From CAWBOY01 sp963790585 (GTDB taxonomy: Bacteria; Planctomycetota; Planctomycetia; Gemmatales; Gemmataceae), in contig CAWBOY010000001.1 in assembly GCA_963790585.1 (NCBI GenBank), positions 558,001-622,000 of the forward strand: a stretch of DNA of 64,000 bases, read 5' to 3'. Below, one piece after another: positions 28,483-37,532 of the stretch. The position numbers and the translations under genes were made by a program. The notes beneath the pieces are model-generated. The model was not told where the DNA came from and ran no database searches. It saw nothing but the letters and a program-made list of their open reading frames with translations. The stretch's first letter is position 1, and every line of letters begins with the position of its first letter.

Positions 28483-30803
28483 CTACTTCGGTTGCTCATC
28501 CGTCTTGACGACTTCATTCGGATGAATGACCATCGTCGCGGTGACACCGGAGACGACCCAGCTTGGGACGGGGACCTGGACGGGATCAGCCCAGACCGAC
28601 ACTTGTTGCTCATTCGTGTCCAGCGTTTTCTGGACATAGGTCAGAACGGCGTCGAGTGGTTGTTCGGTCGGATCGGGCAGACTCCAAATCAAGACCTTGC
28701 CGTCCGCGCTGCCGGTCACGGCGAAGTTGTCCTTGCCGCGGTTGCTGAACGCGCCGCAGGTTGCCTGACCATTGGTCCAAACTAGCTGGCGTTGCTCGTA
28801 GGCTCGGCTATCCTTGGCTGGAGCGCGCAGAGTTGCAGCTTGCCTTCACCTGAGTTGTTGGTGAGGATGGTTTTGCCGTCGGCCGAAAAGAGAGCCATGG
28901 TGCTGAAGCTACCGGTGCCGGTCGTGTTCCTAAGCTCGCCTTCGACCGTGCTATTGCTTTCGAGCGAATAGACGCGGAGTTCCTTGCCTTCATCGACCAG
29001 CACGCGCTTGCCGACGCGATCGATGCCGAGGACTGGAACGCTATTACTGCGATGGCTGTTGAACACTTTCTCTTCCATACTCCGGCCATCAAGCGTCCAT
29101 TCGGTCAACAAACCATCGCCGCGGCCGGCGGAGAACAGTTTGTTGTTCGAGGCGAACTGCAACGACGTGACCGGACCCTTGTGTGCCCCGGTTTTGTGGA
29201 CGACGAGTTCTTGAGTTGCGGTATTCCAAACCATGATACTGCGGTCGTCGCTACCGGTTGCGCAGAGACTGCCATCCGGGCTAAAGGCGGCTGCATTGAC
29301 CGAGCCACTATGAGCAGGCGCTGAGCGACTGGAGGTTTTCAGAAGTTTGGCGTTTACCTCCGCATTTTGTTTTGGAGTCGCCAACGGCATCAGATAAGCT
29401 GTGCCATCGCCAAAGCCGACCAGCACATCCTTTTCCGTACTGGCCAGAGATTTCACTGCCGCCCCGTGACTGATTCGCCACAGTTCCTTACCGCCATTGT
29501 CTGGCGTCCAGACGCGCAAGCTGCCGGCGTCGTCTCCAGAGACAATAAGCGGCTTTTCACCAGGCGTGACGGTGATTGCCGTGAGATCGCGCGTGTGGCC
29601 GACCAAGATCGCTAACGGCGGCACAGGTCGCGTCACTTCGACGGTCACCTTGACGGCCTCGCCTTTCTTTTGTGCTTGCAATTCCTCCATCTTGGCGCGG
29701 AGGGCGTAGGAATACTGGAGTTCAATTTTGCCTTCAAAACGAGGACGATCGGTATTGGCAATTTCCATCACCGGCTCAAGCTGCTTGACGGCATCGCCGG
29801 TGTGTTTGTGGATTTGCTGAATGGTTCCGGACTGCATCGCCCGAACTTGGTGCAGCTTGGTGACCGTGATTGCCTGAAGCAATTCTTGTTGAGCTGAGGC
29901 AATACCCGCGAATTTGGAGATCGCTTCTTCCTTATAGCGGAGAAAGCCCAGCTTGGACTTCATTACTTCGTCGTACGGGATGGCACCTCGGCCGCCCTGG
30001 TTGTATAGCTTCTCGTCACGAGTCCATTGACGTTCTAATTCATTTTTGGTTTCTACTGACGCACGCCAATCGGCCGCGGCTTGCTCAACCTTGGCGGCTT
30101 TGATTTGGAGATCGCAAAATGCAAGTTCTGGATTTACTAGCGCAAGCAAATCTCCAGAATGGCCGTCCTTGGGTCCTTGAACGAATTCGCCCACGTCCAG
30201 GCGTCTGAGCCAACGAAACTCCTGCGCAACCTTGAGTCGGCCCGGCTCCAAAAGATCGCCTTCTTTCCATCGTCGATAGCGTTTGGTTGGATCTGTATTG
30301 GGCGTTAAAAACCCAGTTGTCACCGCGTCGCTGGGCGCAATAACTTCCGCCGGATCAGCTTCAATCGCCAGATATCGAACTTCCTGGCGATACGCTTTGC
30401 CGCGACGTTCCAAATCTTTGAGTACCCATTCCGAAGGCAATGGGCCTTTGAACTCCGTCGCTACGAAATTCAATTTTCCTTCTCGTTCGCTCGGCACCTC
30501 GACAGTGTCGTACACATGCACCTGAGCGCGATAGATCGTGTAAGGCTCGAGCAGGCTGGCATCGAGGAGGCCGTTGACGTTTGCTCGACCTGGAAAAGTT
30601 GGGTTACGCTGAATGTTTTCGCGCGTGTCCGCTTGAGGCCTGACTTTGGGCGCTTCGGCGTTCTCGATTGGAACGACGACGCCTTCTGCGCCTTCGCCTC
30701 GTGGCACAGGCGATGAACCTGTTGTTGTCAGCGGTCGAACGAGGGCCACAGCCGCGTAAGTACCCACACACAACACAACGCACATTCCAAGCCAGCGAAA
30801 CAT
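28483..30803 (-). CDS. HlyD-type adaptor fused to WD40 repeats, frameshifted near the C-terminus
   Basis: About 773 residues after repair. Start ATG 30803 has an ideal ribosome binding site (aggaggttcgccg). A signal or anchor helix (LGMCVVLCVGTYAAVALV) is followed by HlyD-like beta and coiled-coil sections (AAKVEQAAADWRASVETKNE; AMQSGTIQQIHKHTGDAVKQ) to about residue 400. At least five WD40 blades follow, with readable blades such as AHSGSVNAAAFSPDGSLCAT and GSDDRSIMVWNTATQELVVH. The frame breaks near 28825; the other frame continues SRAYEQRQLVWTNGQATCGA, then FAVTGSADGKVLIWSLPDPT, to the stop at 28483. An adaptor whose distal part is a beta-propeller is unusual. Confidence 0.85.
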
Positions 30804-30857
30804 CGGCGAACCTCCTATCGGAATGCATGGACTCGCGGGAGCCCGTGGATGCGGATC

Positions 30858-32995
30858 TTAGAAGAAGAACACGACCTTTTCGTAGATGAATTCCCACACG
30901 CCGTAGAAGAGCGAATAACCGGCGGCCTTGTCGCCACAGCGGATCTTGCCGTGAACCTCGGCACCGCTTACCAGAAGCTGTTGCGGCACACGGTAGGCTT
31001 CGGGCATCGTCGTGTCGCTCTCGCGGAAAATCTTGACATAGGCCATGACGACCGGTTCCTGCTCATGACCTTCATCGCGGCTGATGTTAGCGTCCCGAGC
31101 CACGCGGTTTTTATAAAGGAGTCCCTTGAAGGTCCGGGTCGGCTGGCTGCGAATGAGGTAATCCACTTCCAGGACATCGGTATCCAAATCGCGGTATGCG
31201 GATCGGACTTGACCGATATGTTTTTGAGGAATGCGAATCTCAATTTCCCAAGGAGCGTCCAGCACGCCGAGGCGAATGAGAGGGTCGACCGGCTTGGCAG
31301 TCTTGTTGATCCATTCATCCCGGAAATTGGCGTTTAGGACCGTCCAGTAGGGCGCTTGAACCATGCCGCGCTGCTCTTGCGTGAACACCGGTGCGCGGAG
31401 AGAGAAGAACCCTGATCGAGCCGGGTCGGCGTTGAATTCTCGGATTTTGCTCTTCAGTTCGCTGTCGTATTGATTCTTTTCGTTGCGGTACTTGGCCTCG
31501 TCCGACTGGAACCTCGCACGGTCGCGCTGCGTCGGCGCATCGATCGCGCTTTGCCGCGCGAGCTGCTCTTGGTTGGCAGCGCCATTGCTCTTGTCCTTCA
31601 GCGTGTCTATTTCCTCGCGCAGCTTCGGATCATAAAGCCGGGCTAACTCTTGGTTTTCCGTAACGTTGTCGTTCGGACCGACCACGAAATCCTCGACCTT
31701 GGCTTCGCGTTTCGGATAGACCTGAGCGCGGACGACCGGCAGCAGTTGCCCCTGGGCATCCATCTTGAGCGGATAGCTCCACAGGCAGAGCATCGACACG
31801 AGGAATGTAAGACCGACAATGGAGGCGAGAATAATAGTCTTGGTCCGGCCGCCCAGACCTTCTTGGACCGCTGCGAGTGGCTGCCATATGTATCGGAGCG
31901 GAATGCGGCGATGTTCGATGGCGTTGTAAAGTGCGCTGGTCGAATGCCGGCCCACGATTTCGAGCCGCTCGATGAGCGCGTCTGGGCTCAGTCGGAGGGT
32001 CGAAAGACTCCATGACGATGGCGGCGCGTGGTTTCTTTTTGTCCGCGTCCTTGCCGTCACGCTCATCGCTGAGCGGTTGAATGACCAATAGTTTCGAGCC
32101 GCTCTCCGCCAAATAGGCGTCAAGGGCGTCGAGCACGCGCGGCGGCAGGCTGTCGTCTTTCTCGCCGCGGAAAACGAGCTTTTCGCCCCAGTCAATCACC
32201 GTCTTGACCAGGGCTTCCATCAACACGACGAGGTTCGAGCGCCTTTCGATCGTATCGACGCCACTGATGCCCTCGACGCGGACCTGGCTGCCATAACGGG
32301 CGACGACGCAAATGCGATCGCAGTCGACGAGTCGACGGCCTTCGTTGGCGACCAAATAGGAGACTTCAATCGGATTGAGGCTGCCATGAATCTGGCGCGA
32401 GAAGGCTTCGAGTTGGGCCCATAGGGCCTGTTGGCCCGTGAGCTGGATGACTTTTTGATGACGCTGAAACCGCGTCGCCAAATCGGCCATCAGGCCGATG
32501 TATTGGAGGAAGCCGGTAATCGCGTTGAGCGGTCGATTGGTCGCCTGGAAGACTTCGATCAGCCCGACGATCTTTTCTTCGAGAAGAATCGGCACGAGCA
32601 TGACGACATAGTTCGTCGGGTTGCCTGCCGGCGGTTGGCCATCCTCACCCGCGCCGAAGTACGCATTCGGCAGCAAATGCTCCGGCTTGGGCTGAAGGAG
32701 GGCGCGCTGGATTAATAAGTCGTGGCTTTGCTTGGCGGTGGCGTCTCGATCCGGGTTCGGCTCCTGGAGATTGATCTGGTAGAGCCGTTGCACATTTCCC
32801 TGCGTGGAGCGCAAATAAACCGCGCCGGCGGGCGCATTCGAGCGCGTCGAGCAGTTTTTTGAGCATCTCCGAGTAGAAATTGATCGCCGGAATGTCGGAC
32901 TCGCAGAGGCGCGAAACCTCGTCGAGAAGCCGACCGATGCGGCGCCGTTCCTGCTCAATGTTTTGGACTTGCTGCGGATCCAGGCCGACACTCAC
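30858..32995 (-). CDS. GAF-domain / HlyD membrane-fusion hybrid, two frameshifts
   Basis: About 712 residues, pieced from three frames: 32995 to about 32840, to about 32000, to 30858. GTG 32995 follows a perfect ribosome binding site (aggaggttgagcc). N-terminal helix MSVGLDPQQVQNIEQERRRI; first GAF domain (NAPAGAVYLRSTQGNVQ ... VMLVPILLEEKIVGLIEVFQ); second GAF-like domain (SLNPIEVSYLVANEGRRLVD ... SKLLVIQPLSDE). Then one transmembrane helix (IILASIVGLTFLVSMLCLWS) and a periplasmic HlyD section with coiled coil (RDRARFQSDEAKYRNEKNQY) and beta-barrel. The layout suggests a cytoplasmic sensor joined to an export adaptor. Both breaks fall where the protein reads through smoothly if one base is changed, so sequencing indels are possible. 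First gene of the cluster. Confidence 0.82.
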
Positions 32996-33154
32996 GGCTC
33001 AACCTCCTATGTGCGAGCCAGCCGATGGGAATACGCCCCACCTTGTTTTCGCAGGGAAAGGTGTGTAATTATAGGGTCCCCGCATCCGTGGAGGGATCAA
33101 AGACGAGAGAAAAGATTCAAATTAAACAAATTTAACTGTCTGCGATAGCCGAGA

Positions 33155-33571
33155 TTACAAGGACCCCGCCTCGATCTGATCGTCTTCCCAGCGAACAATC
33201 GATTGCATGAGCTCACACGGATCGACGGCAGTGGCCGGCAACGGCCAGCGAAACCCTTCCGACGCCGCCAATTGACAAGCCGCTCCACGCGATCGGTCTT
33301 CCGACCACAAGGACACGAAGCGAGCAATACCTCGGCCACGCCGACAGAGCGAATGCAACTCTCGTTCGCGTGGACGTTGGTCTCCGTCGTCCGCCAAGAG
33401 TTCGGCCCGCTCCACCAACCATTCTACCAATACTCGAGCTTCTTCATCACCTAGATTGGCAGTTAACCGTTCATCACGCAAGATGGGACCCAACCACGGA
33501 TGGTCGCGCATGCCGCCCTCCCCAACAACGAACGCCGCTGGGCAGTCGAGAACTGCCTCGGAAACGGCCAT
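33155..33571 (-). CDS. Small acidic protein of unknown function
   Basis: 138 residues in the long frame; a start at MRDHPWLGPILRDERLTANL (33511) would also be reasonable. The sequence is charged and helical (NLGDEEARVLVEWLVERAEL; SIVRWEDDQIEAGSL) with no transmembrane segment or recognisable motif. It lies upstream of and on the same strand as the GAF-HlyD gene, 159 bp away, so co-transcription is possible. I do not recognise a family; the frame is preferred over overlapping ones for its natural amino-acid composition. Confidence 0.55.
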   Translation of the reverse strand: MAVSEAVLDCPAAFVVGEGGMRDHPWLGPILRDERLTANLGDEEARVLVEWLVERAELLADDGDQRPRERELHSLCRRGRGIARFVSLWSEDRSRGAACQLAASEGFRWPLPATAVDPCELMQSIVRWEDDQIEAGSL

Positions 33572-33721
33572 CCTGAAATCGTCCGCAGAGGGGAGGGCTC
33601 ATATCGTAGGAGGAGTTATCACGCAATGGCAAACCTTCATAATCGCGTCGGACGAATTCAAGAGCCGCGCACTCAGGCTCAGTGCGCGGCTCTCTAGATC
33701 CTGCGTCGCCTGGAGCATAGT

Positions 33722-34501
33722 TCAAGGATTTGGCGTTACCACGAGTTCGTTCCGAACATCGCCAACACCGCGCTCCATGCGAACCATATTTTCGATGACG
33801 AGCGCTTCAAATCGGTCTTTGACTGCGCCGCGCAGGACGACGACCCCTTTATCATCCAAGGAGACGCGAAGCGTTTTGGGATAAGTAAGATGATCGACGC
33901 TGCCGTTCAGCATTAATTGCGTATTCTCGCGGAAGACGGCCGGCGGCGCCAGGGGCGGCGGGTTGAAGTTGGACTCAATGGTGTAGAAGGTTGGAAAACG
34001 GTTTTGCATGCCAACGCCCAGGCCGTTCTGACCCGTGCTGATGCTTGCCGAACCAGCAGAGCCCGAAGACCCGCGCGTACCCGATGACGTGCCGACGGTG
34101 ATCGTCGTCGGCGTGACGTTGTACAGCGCCGTGCCGAAGGCAGCGGCGTTGGTTACGCCAAGCGAGGAAGCATTGGTCGCGGCCGAGGTCGCCAATGGCT
34201 GGCCGATGGCAAGCGGATTGGCGTAAGCCGCGCCAAGGAAAGAACCTGCCCCGTATTTGCCGCTTGAAGTGGCGCCCAACAAACCAGAGCTAGGCGAAGA
34301 GCTGCTACCCGTCGACGAGCCGCTAAGGCTCAAGCTACCGAGGCTAGAGGAGTTAAACGTGGAGGAAGAGCTGCCGCCGCTACTTCCGCCGCTACTTCCG
34401 CCGCTGCTCATGCCGCCTTGCGCGAGGACCATAGACTGGGAAGCTAAGAATACGCTTCCACCAAGAATAAGGGATTTAGCGAGTCGAAGCGATTTCCGCA
34501 T
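33722..34501 (-). CDS. Secreted BON-domain protein with Gly/Ser-rich region
   Basis: 259 residues. Start ATG 34501 follows ggaggataggcc. Signal peptide MRKSLRLAKSLILGGSVFLA; then about 80 residues almost entirely Gly and Ser (SSGGSSGGSSGGSS) and a low-complexity Ala/Thr section; then a C-terminal BON domain (about 180-255) with TLRVSLDDKGVVVLRGAVKD and EALVIENMVRMERGVGDVRN. BON domains bind phospholipids or other envelope components; OsmY is a two-BON relative. A single BON with a flexible linker suggests an envelope-stabilising or assembly protein. The Gly/Ser segment probably varies in length between strains. Confidence 0.88.
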   Translation of the reverse strand: MRKSLRLAKSLILGGSVFLASQSMVLAQGGMSSGGSSGGSSGGSSSSTFNSSSLGSLSLSGSSTGSSSSPSSGLLGATSSGKYGAGSFLGAAYANPLAIGQPLATSAATNASSLGVTNAAAFGTALYNVTPTTITVGTSSGTRGSSGSAGSASISTGQNGLGVGMQNRFPTFYTIESNFNPPPLAPPAVFRENTQLMLNGSVDHLTYPKTLRVSLDDKGVVVLRGAVKDRFEALVIENMVRMERGVGDVRNELVVTPNP

Positions 34502-34841
34502 GGCCTATCCTCCAAGACAAACACGTCTACACGGTAAAATTGTCGACGAGACTGACTCCGCGAGCAAGGACAAACTGGCCCCTTGTCTCAGAAAACTTCA
34601 CTATCTCTATCAACACCGCGTTTGCGAAAAGGTGTCTCGGTCGTCGATCAAAGCGCATCAGCGCGTCTCGCAAGTATGCAAGACATAAAAGCTCTTTTTC
34701 CCGTAAAGACTAAAATCAGGGTTACTTCGGTCATCGGCCGTGGCGATCTTGCGCGGTCAGGAAAAGGCTCGCTTTCGGGCACTTTTTGGCGACAATGCCG
34801 ATTCATCCCTTCCGGTAGGCCAGGTAACTTGGAGATTCACC

Positions 34842-35744
34842 ATGCAACTCGGTTTTGTCTCAGCGATTCTCGCCGATTTAACGCTCGAAGAGGTCTTGTC
34901 GTTTGCGCATGACGAAGGGTTTGATTGCGTCGAAGTCATGTGTTGGCCCGCTGGCAAATCCGAGCGCAGATACGCCGGCGTGACGCACTTGGACGTCGCC
35001 GCACTAACCAACAGCGCGATTGCTGCCGTTCATGACCTGGTGAACAAGTATGGCGTACATCTGTCAGGCCTCGGCTACTATCCAAACCCGCTCGACCCGG
35101 ATTTGGCCCATCGCAAGGTCGTGGCCGGGCATATCAAGAAGGTCATCGACGCGGCGGAGCTGCTGGGACTGTCGGTGGTGAACACGTTTATTGGCCGCGA
35201 TCCAGCATTGACGATAGAAGCTAACTGGCCCCACGTTCGCCAAGTCTGGCCGGAACTCGTGCAGCACGCCCAATCCCGCGGCATCAAGATCGGCATCGAA
35301 AATTGCCCGATGCTCTTCAGCAACGATGAATGGCCCGGCGGCAAGAATCTCGCCATTTCGCCATCCGTTTGGCGCCAGTTGTTCGCCGAGTTTCCGACCC
35401 TCGGGCTGAACTTCGACCCGTCGCATCTTATCTGGCAACAGATCGATTATGTCCGCTGCATCCGCGAGTTTGGCAAAAAGATCGTGCATTTCCACGCGAA
35501 GGACACGCGCATCGACCACGAGAGGCTCTACGAGGTCGGCATTATGGGTCAGCGGTGGGAGATAGCGAAGCTACCGGGTTTAGGCGAAGTGAACTGGGCT
35601 GCCCTATTCGCCGCTCTATCGGATGTCGGCTTCGATGGGGCGGTTTGTATCGAGGTCGAGGACCGGGCCTATGAAGGGTCGCTCGAAGCGCGCAAGCGAG
35701 CGTTGCGGCAGAGCAAACGCTATTTGGAACAGTTTATGAGCTGA
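34842..35744 (+). CDS. Sugar phosphate isomerase/epimerase-like TIM-barrel protein
   Basis: 300 residues from ATG 34842, which has ggagattcacc upstream; an in-frame start at 34740 would add 34 unlikely residues. The AP-endonuclease-2/xylose-isomerase fold is recognisable: MQLGFVSAILADLTLEEVL, then GFDCVEVMCWPAG, GIKIGIENCPM (metal-ligand Glu), FDPSHLIWQQIDYVRCI (His/Asp ligands), KIVHFHAKDTRID and the final CIEVEDRAYEGSLEARKRAL. Members isomerise or epimerise sugars or inositols, or cleave damaged DNA. Planctomycetes carry many copies, and no sugar-catabolism genes are adjacent, so the substrate stays open. Confidence 0.9.
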   Translation: MQLGFVSAILADLTLEEVLSFAHDEGFDCVEVMCWPAGKSERRYAGVTHLDVAALTNSAIAAVHDLVNKYGVHLSGLGYYPNPLDPDLAHRKVVAGHIKKVIDAAELLGLSVVNTFIGRDPALTIEANWPHVRQVWPELVQHAQSRGIKIGIENCPMLFSNDEWPGGKNLAISPSVWRQLFAEFPTLGLNFDPSHLIWQQIDYVRCIREFGKKIVHFHAKDTRIDHERLYEVGIMGQRWEIAKLPGLGEVNWAALFAALSDVGFDGAVCIEVEDRAYEGSLEARKRALRQSKRYLEQFMS

Positions 35745-35751
35745 ATCCAAC

Positions 35752-36022
35752 GTTTAGCCGCAATACCGTTCGTCTAAGGGGTTTTCTTTTGCCCAATCCC
35801 TGGGCGGACCAGCCTTGCCATGCCAAAGCACTTTTGGCAAGAGTGGTCGTTTTAACCATGTTGATCGTCTTGGTGATTATTAAGATAAGTACATGTGAAT
35901 AAAGAATTTACGCGCCAACCTTGGAAGCCAGGTTATTTGGCAAGGATGCACCCTTGCCAAATAAAAGATTGCCGGTGTCCACTATAGGAAGAGCGAGGGG
36001 CCGGGTTAGACGAACGGTATTG
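35752..36022. repeat. Nested MITE-like element, ttgccaaa family copy 2
   Basis: Outer inverted repeats aataccgttcgtctaa (about 35761-35776) and ttagacgaacggtatt (about 36006-36021) enclose a segment whose reverse complement matches the repeat at about 13853-14018. The segment carries hairpins such as ttatttggcaagg / cccttgccaaataa. The outer ends differ from those of the other copy, suggesting that one element has inserted into another. No gene is visible here. Confidence 0.75.
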
Positions 36023-36023
36023 C

Positions 36024-36101
36024 GTTTAGCCGCGAGCCGTTAGGCGAGCGCTGTTTGATAGCGCTATCAAACAGCGCTCGCCTAACGGCTCGCGGCTAAA
36101 C
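36024..36101. repeat. Perfect 78-bp palindrome with no loop
   Basis: Thirty-nine bases (gtttagccgcgagccgttag ... gctgtttgatagc) are followed directly by their exact complement. It lies just after the stop of the DEAD-box helicase gene on the minus strand, so it may act as a terminator. A related ctcgcggctaaac sequence occurs at 39381-39391, where the IS5-like MITE has inserted. Confidence 0.95.
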
Positions 36102-36118
36102 AAAATCCGACAAAGCGC

Positions 36119-37352
36119 TTATCGGCGCCCTTGGCGGCGATACGGCTTGAACGTTGACGGCCCGGCCGCTGCGCCGGCACCAACGGGCCGACGCGACTTC
36201 GGTGGCATCGCTGTCTTCGGCGCCGGTGCGCCATAATCGAAATCGGCGAGCCGCTCGCGTTTGATCTTGAGACCAAGCTGACGCTCGATCCGCTGCAGCG
36301 TTCGCTCTTCTTCCGGCGCGACCAGGACGAAGGCGTCGCCTTCGGCCTCGGCTCGGCCGGTTCGCCCGATCCGATGGACGTATTCTTCCGCCACGGGCGG
36401 CACTTCAAAGCTCACCACGTGAGTGACGTGGCGAACGTCGATACCCCGCGCGGCAATGTTGGTGGCAACCAGGATTGGTGCCTTGCCGGAACGGAAGTCG
36501 TTCATTGCCTTGAGTCGTTGCGCCGGCGTGCGATTACTGTGCAGCTCGGCAACACGATGGCCGCTGATCTCAAGAGTGCGGGTTAGCTTGCGGGCTCCAT
36601 GCTTGGTGCGGGTAAACACCAAAACAGAAGGCATCTCCAGCTTTTCAAGAAGCTGTTCGAGCAACGCAGTCTTGCGATGCGTCGCAACAGGATAGGCGGT
36701 CTGCGTAACTGTGGTTGTCGCAGCACCTTGAGTGCCGATGGCAACCGTTTGCGGATCGCGAAGAATCGCAGCGCTCGAGCTTCGCGATTTCCGGAGGCAT
36801 CGTGGCGGAGAACAGCAACGTCTGACGCTTGACGGGCAGACGGGCGATGATCCGCTTGATATCGGGCAGGAAGCCCATGTCAAACATCTGATCCGCTTCG
36901 TCGAGGACAAGAATCTTCACGCCGTCGAGGCGTGCCGCGCCGGTGCGGATATGGTCGAGCAGCCGGCCGGGGGTCGAAATAATCACTTCGACGCCGGCTC
37001 GCAGTGCGCGTTCCTGCGGAATCGGCGGCGCGCCTCCGATAATGAGAGTCGATCGCAGACCCGTCCCCACGGCCAGGCCGCGGTAAACAAGGTCGATCTG
37101 TTGGGCGAGTTCACGGGTCGGAGTCAAGATCAGCGCACGGACATTGCCGCGATCACCAGATATAAGATGGTGAAGCATAGGCAGGAGGAACGCTGCAGTC
37201 TTGCCGGTGCCCGTCTGGGCGGTGGCAACGAGGTCGCGTCCTGCCAATACTTCCGGTATGGCCCGTGCTTGTACGGGAGTCGGAGTGAGGAAGCCGCGAG
37301 ATTGGACGTTCTTAAGGAGAGAGGGATGGAGACCGAGTTTTTGGAATGGCAT
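36119..37352 (-). CDS. DEAD-box RNA helicase (RhlE-like), one frameshift
   Basis: About 411 residues in two frames: 37352 to about 36773, and about 36773 to 36119. All main motifs are present. First part: Q motif region (FLTPTPVQARAIPEVLAGRD), I (ATAQTGTGKTAA), Ia (TPTRELAQQ), Ib (STPGRLLDH), II (LVLDEADQMFDMGF), III (FSATMPPEI). Second part: IV (SVLVFTRTKHGARKL), V (ILVATNIAARGIDV), VI (EEYVHRIGRTGRAEAEGDAF). The C-terminus is a short basic tail. It would unwind RNA duplexes in ribosome assembly or mRNA decay. The break lies in the linker between the two RecA domains (PEIAKLE to AILRDPQTVAIG), where one extra base explains it. If real, neither half would be a working helicase. Confidence 0.9.
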
Positions 37353-37532
37353 CAATAGCTCACAAGGCTCGAACGGAATCTAAGACACTGTTGGGAATTA
37401 TAGCACGACCGGACCGAGAGTCCAGGGATTTAGCTTTTCAGTATCGCGCGCCGCCTTCTATTTGCTTGCATCTCGAAAGATCACCTATAGAATCCGTCGA
37501 TCGGCTCACCGTGATGACCAAGGATTCTCCGC

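Noticed and set aside
34257..34688. 143-residue plus-strand protein
   Set aside because: It is the antisense shadow of the Gly/Ser-rich BON protein gene.
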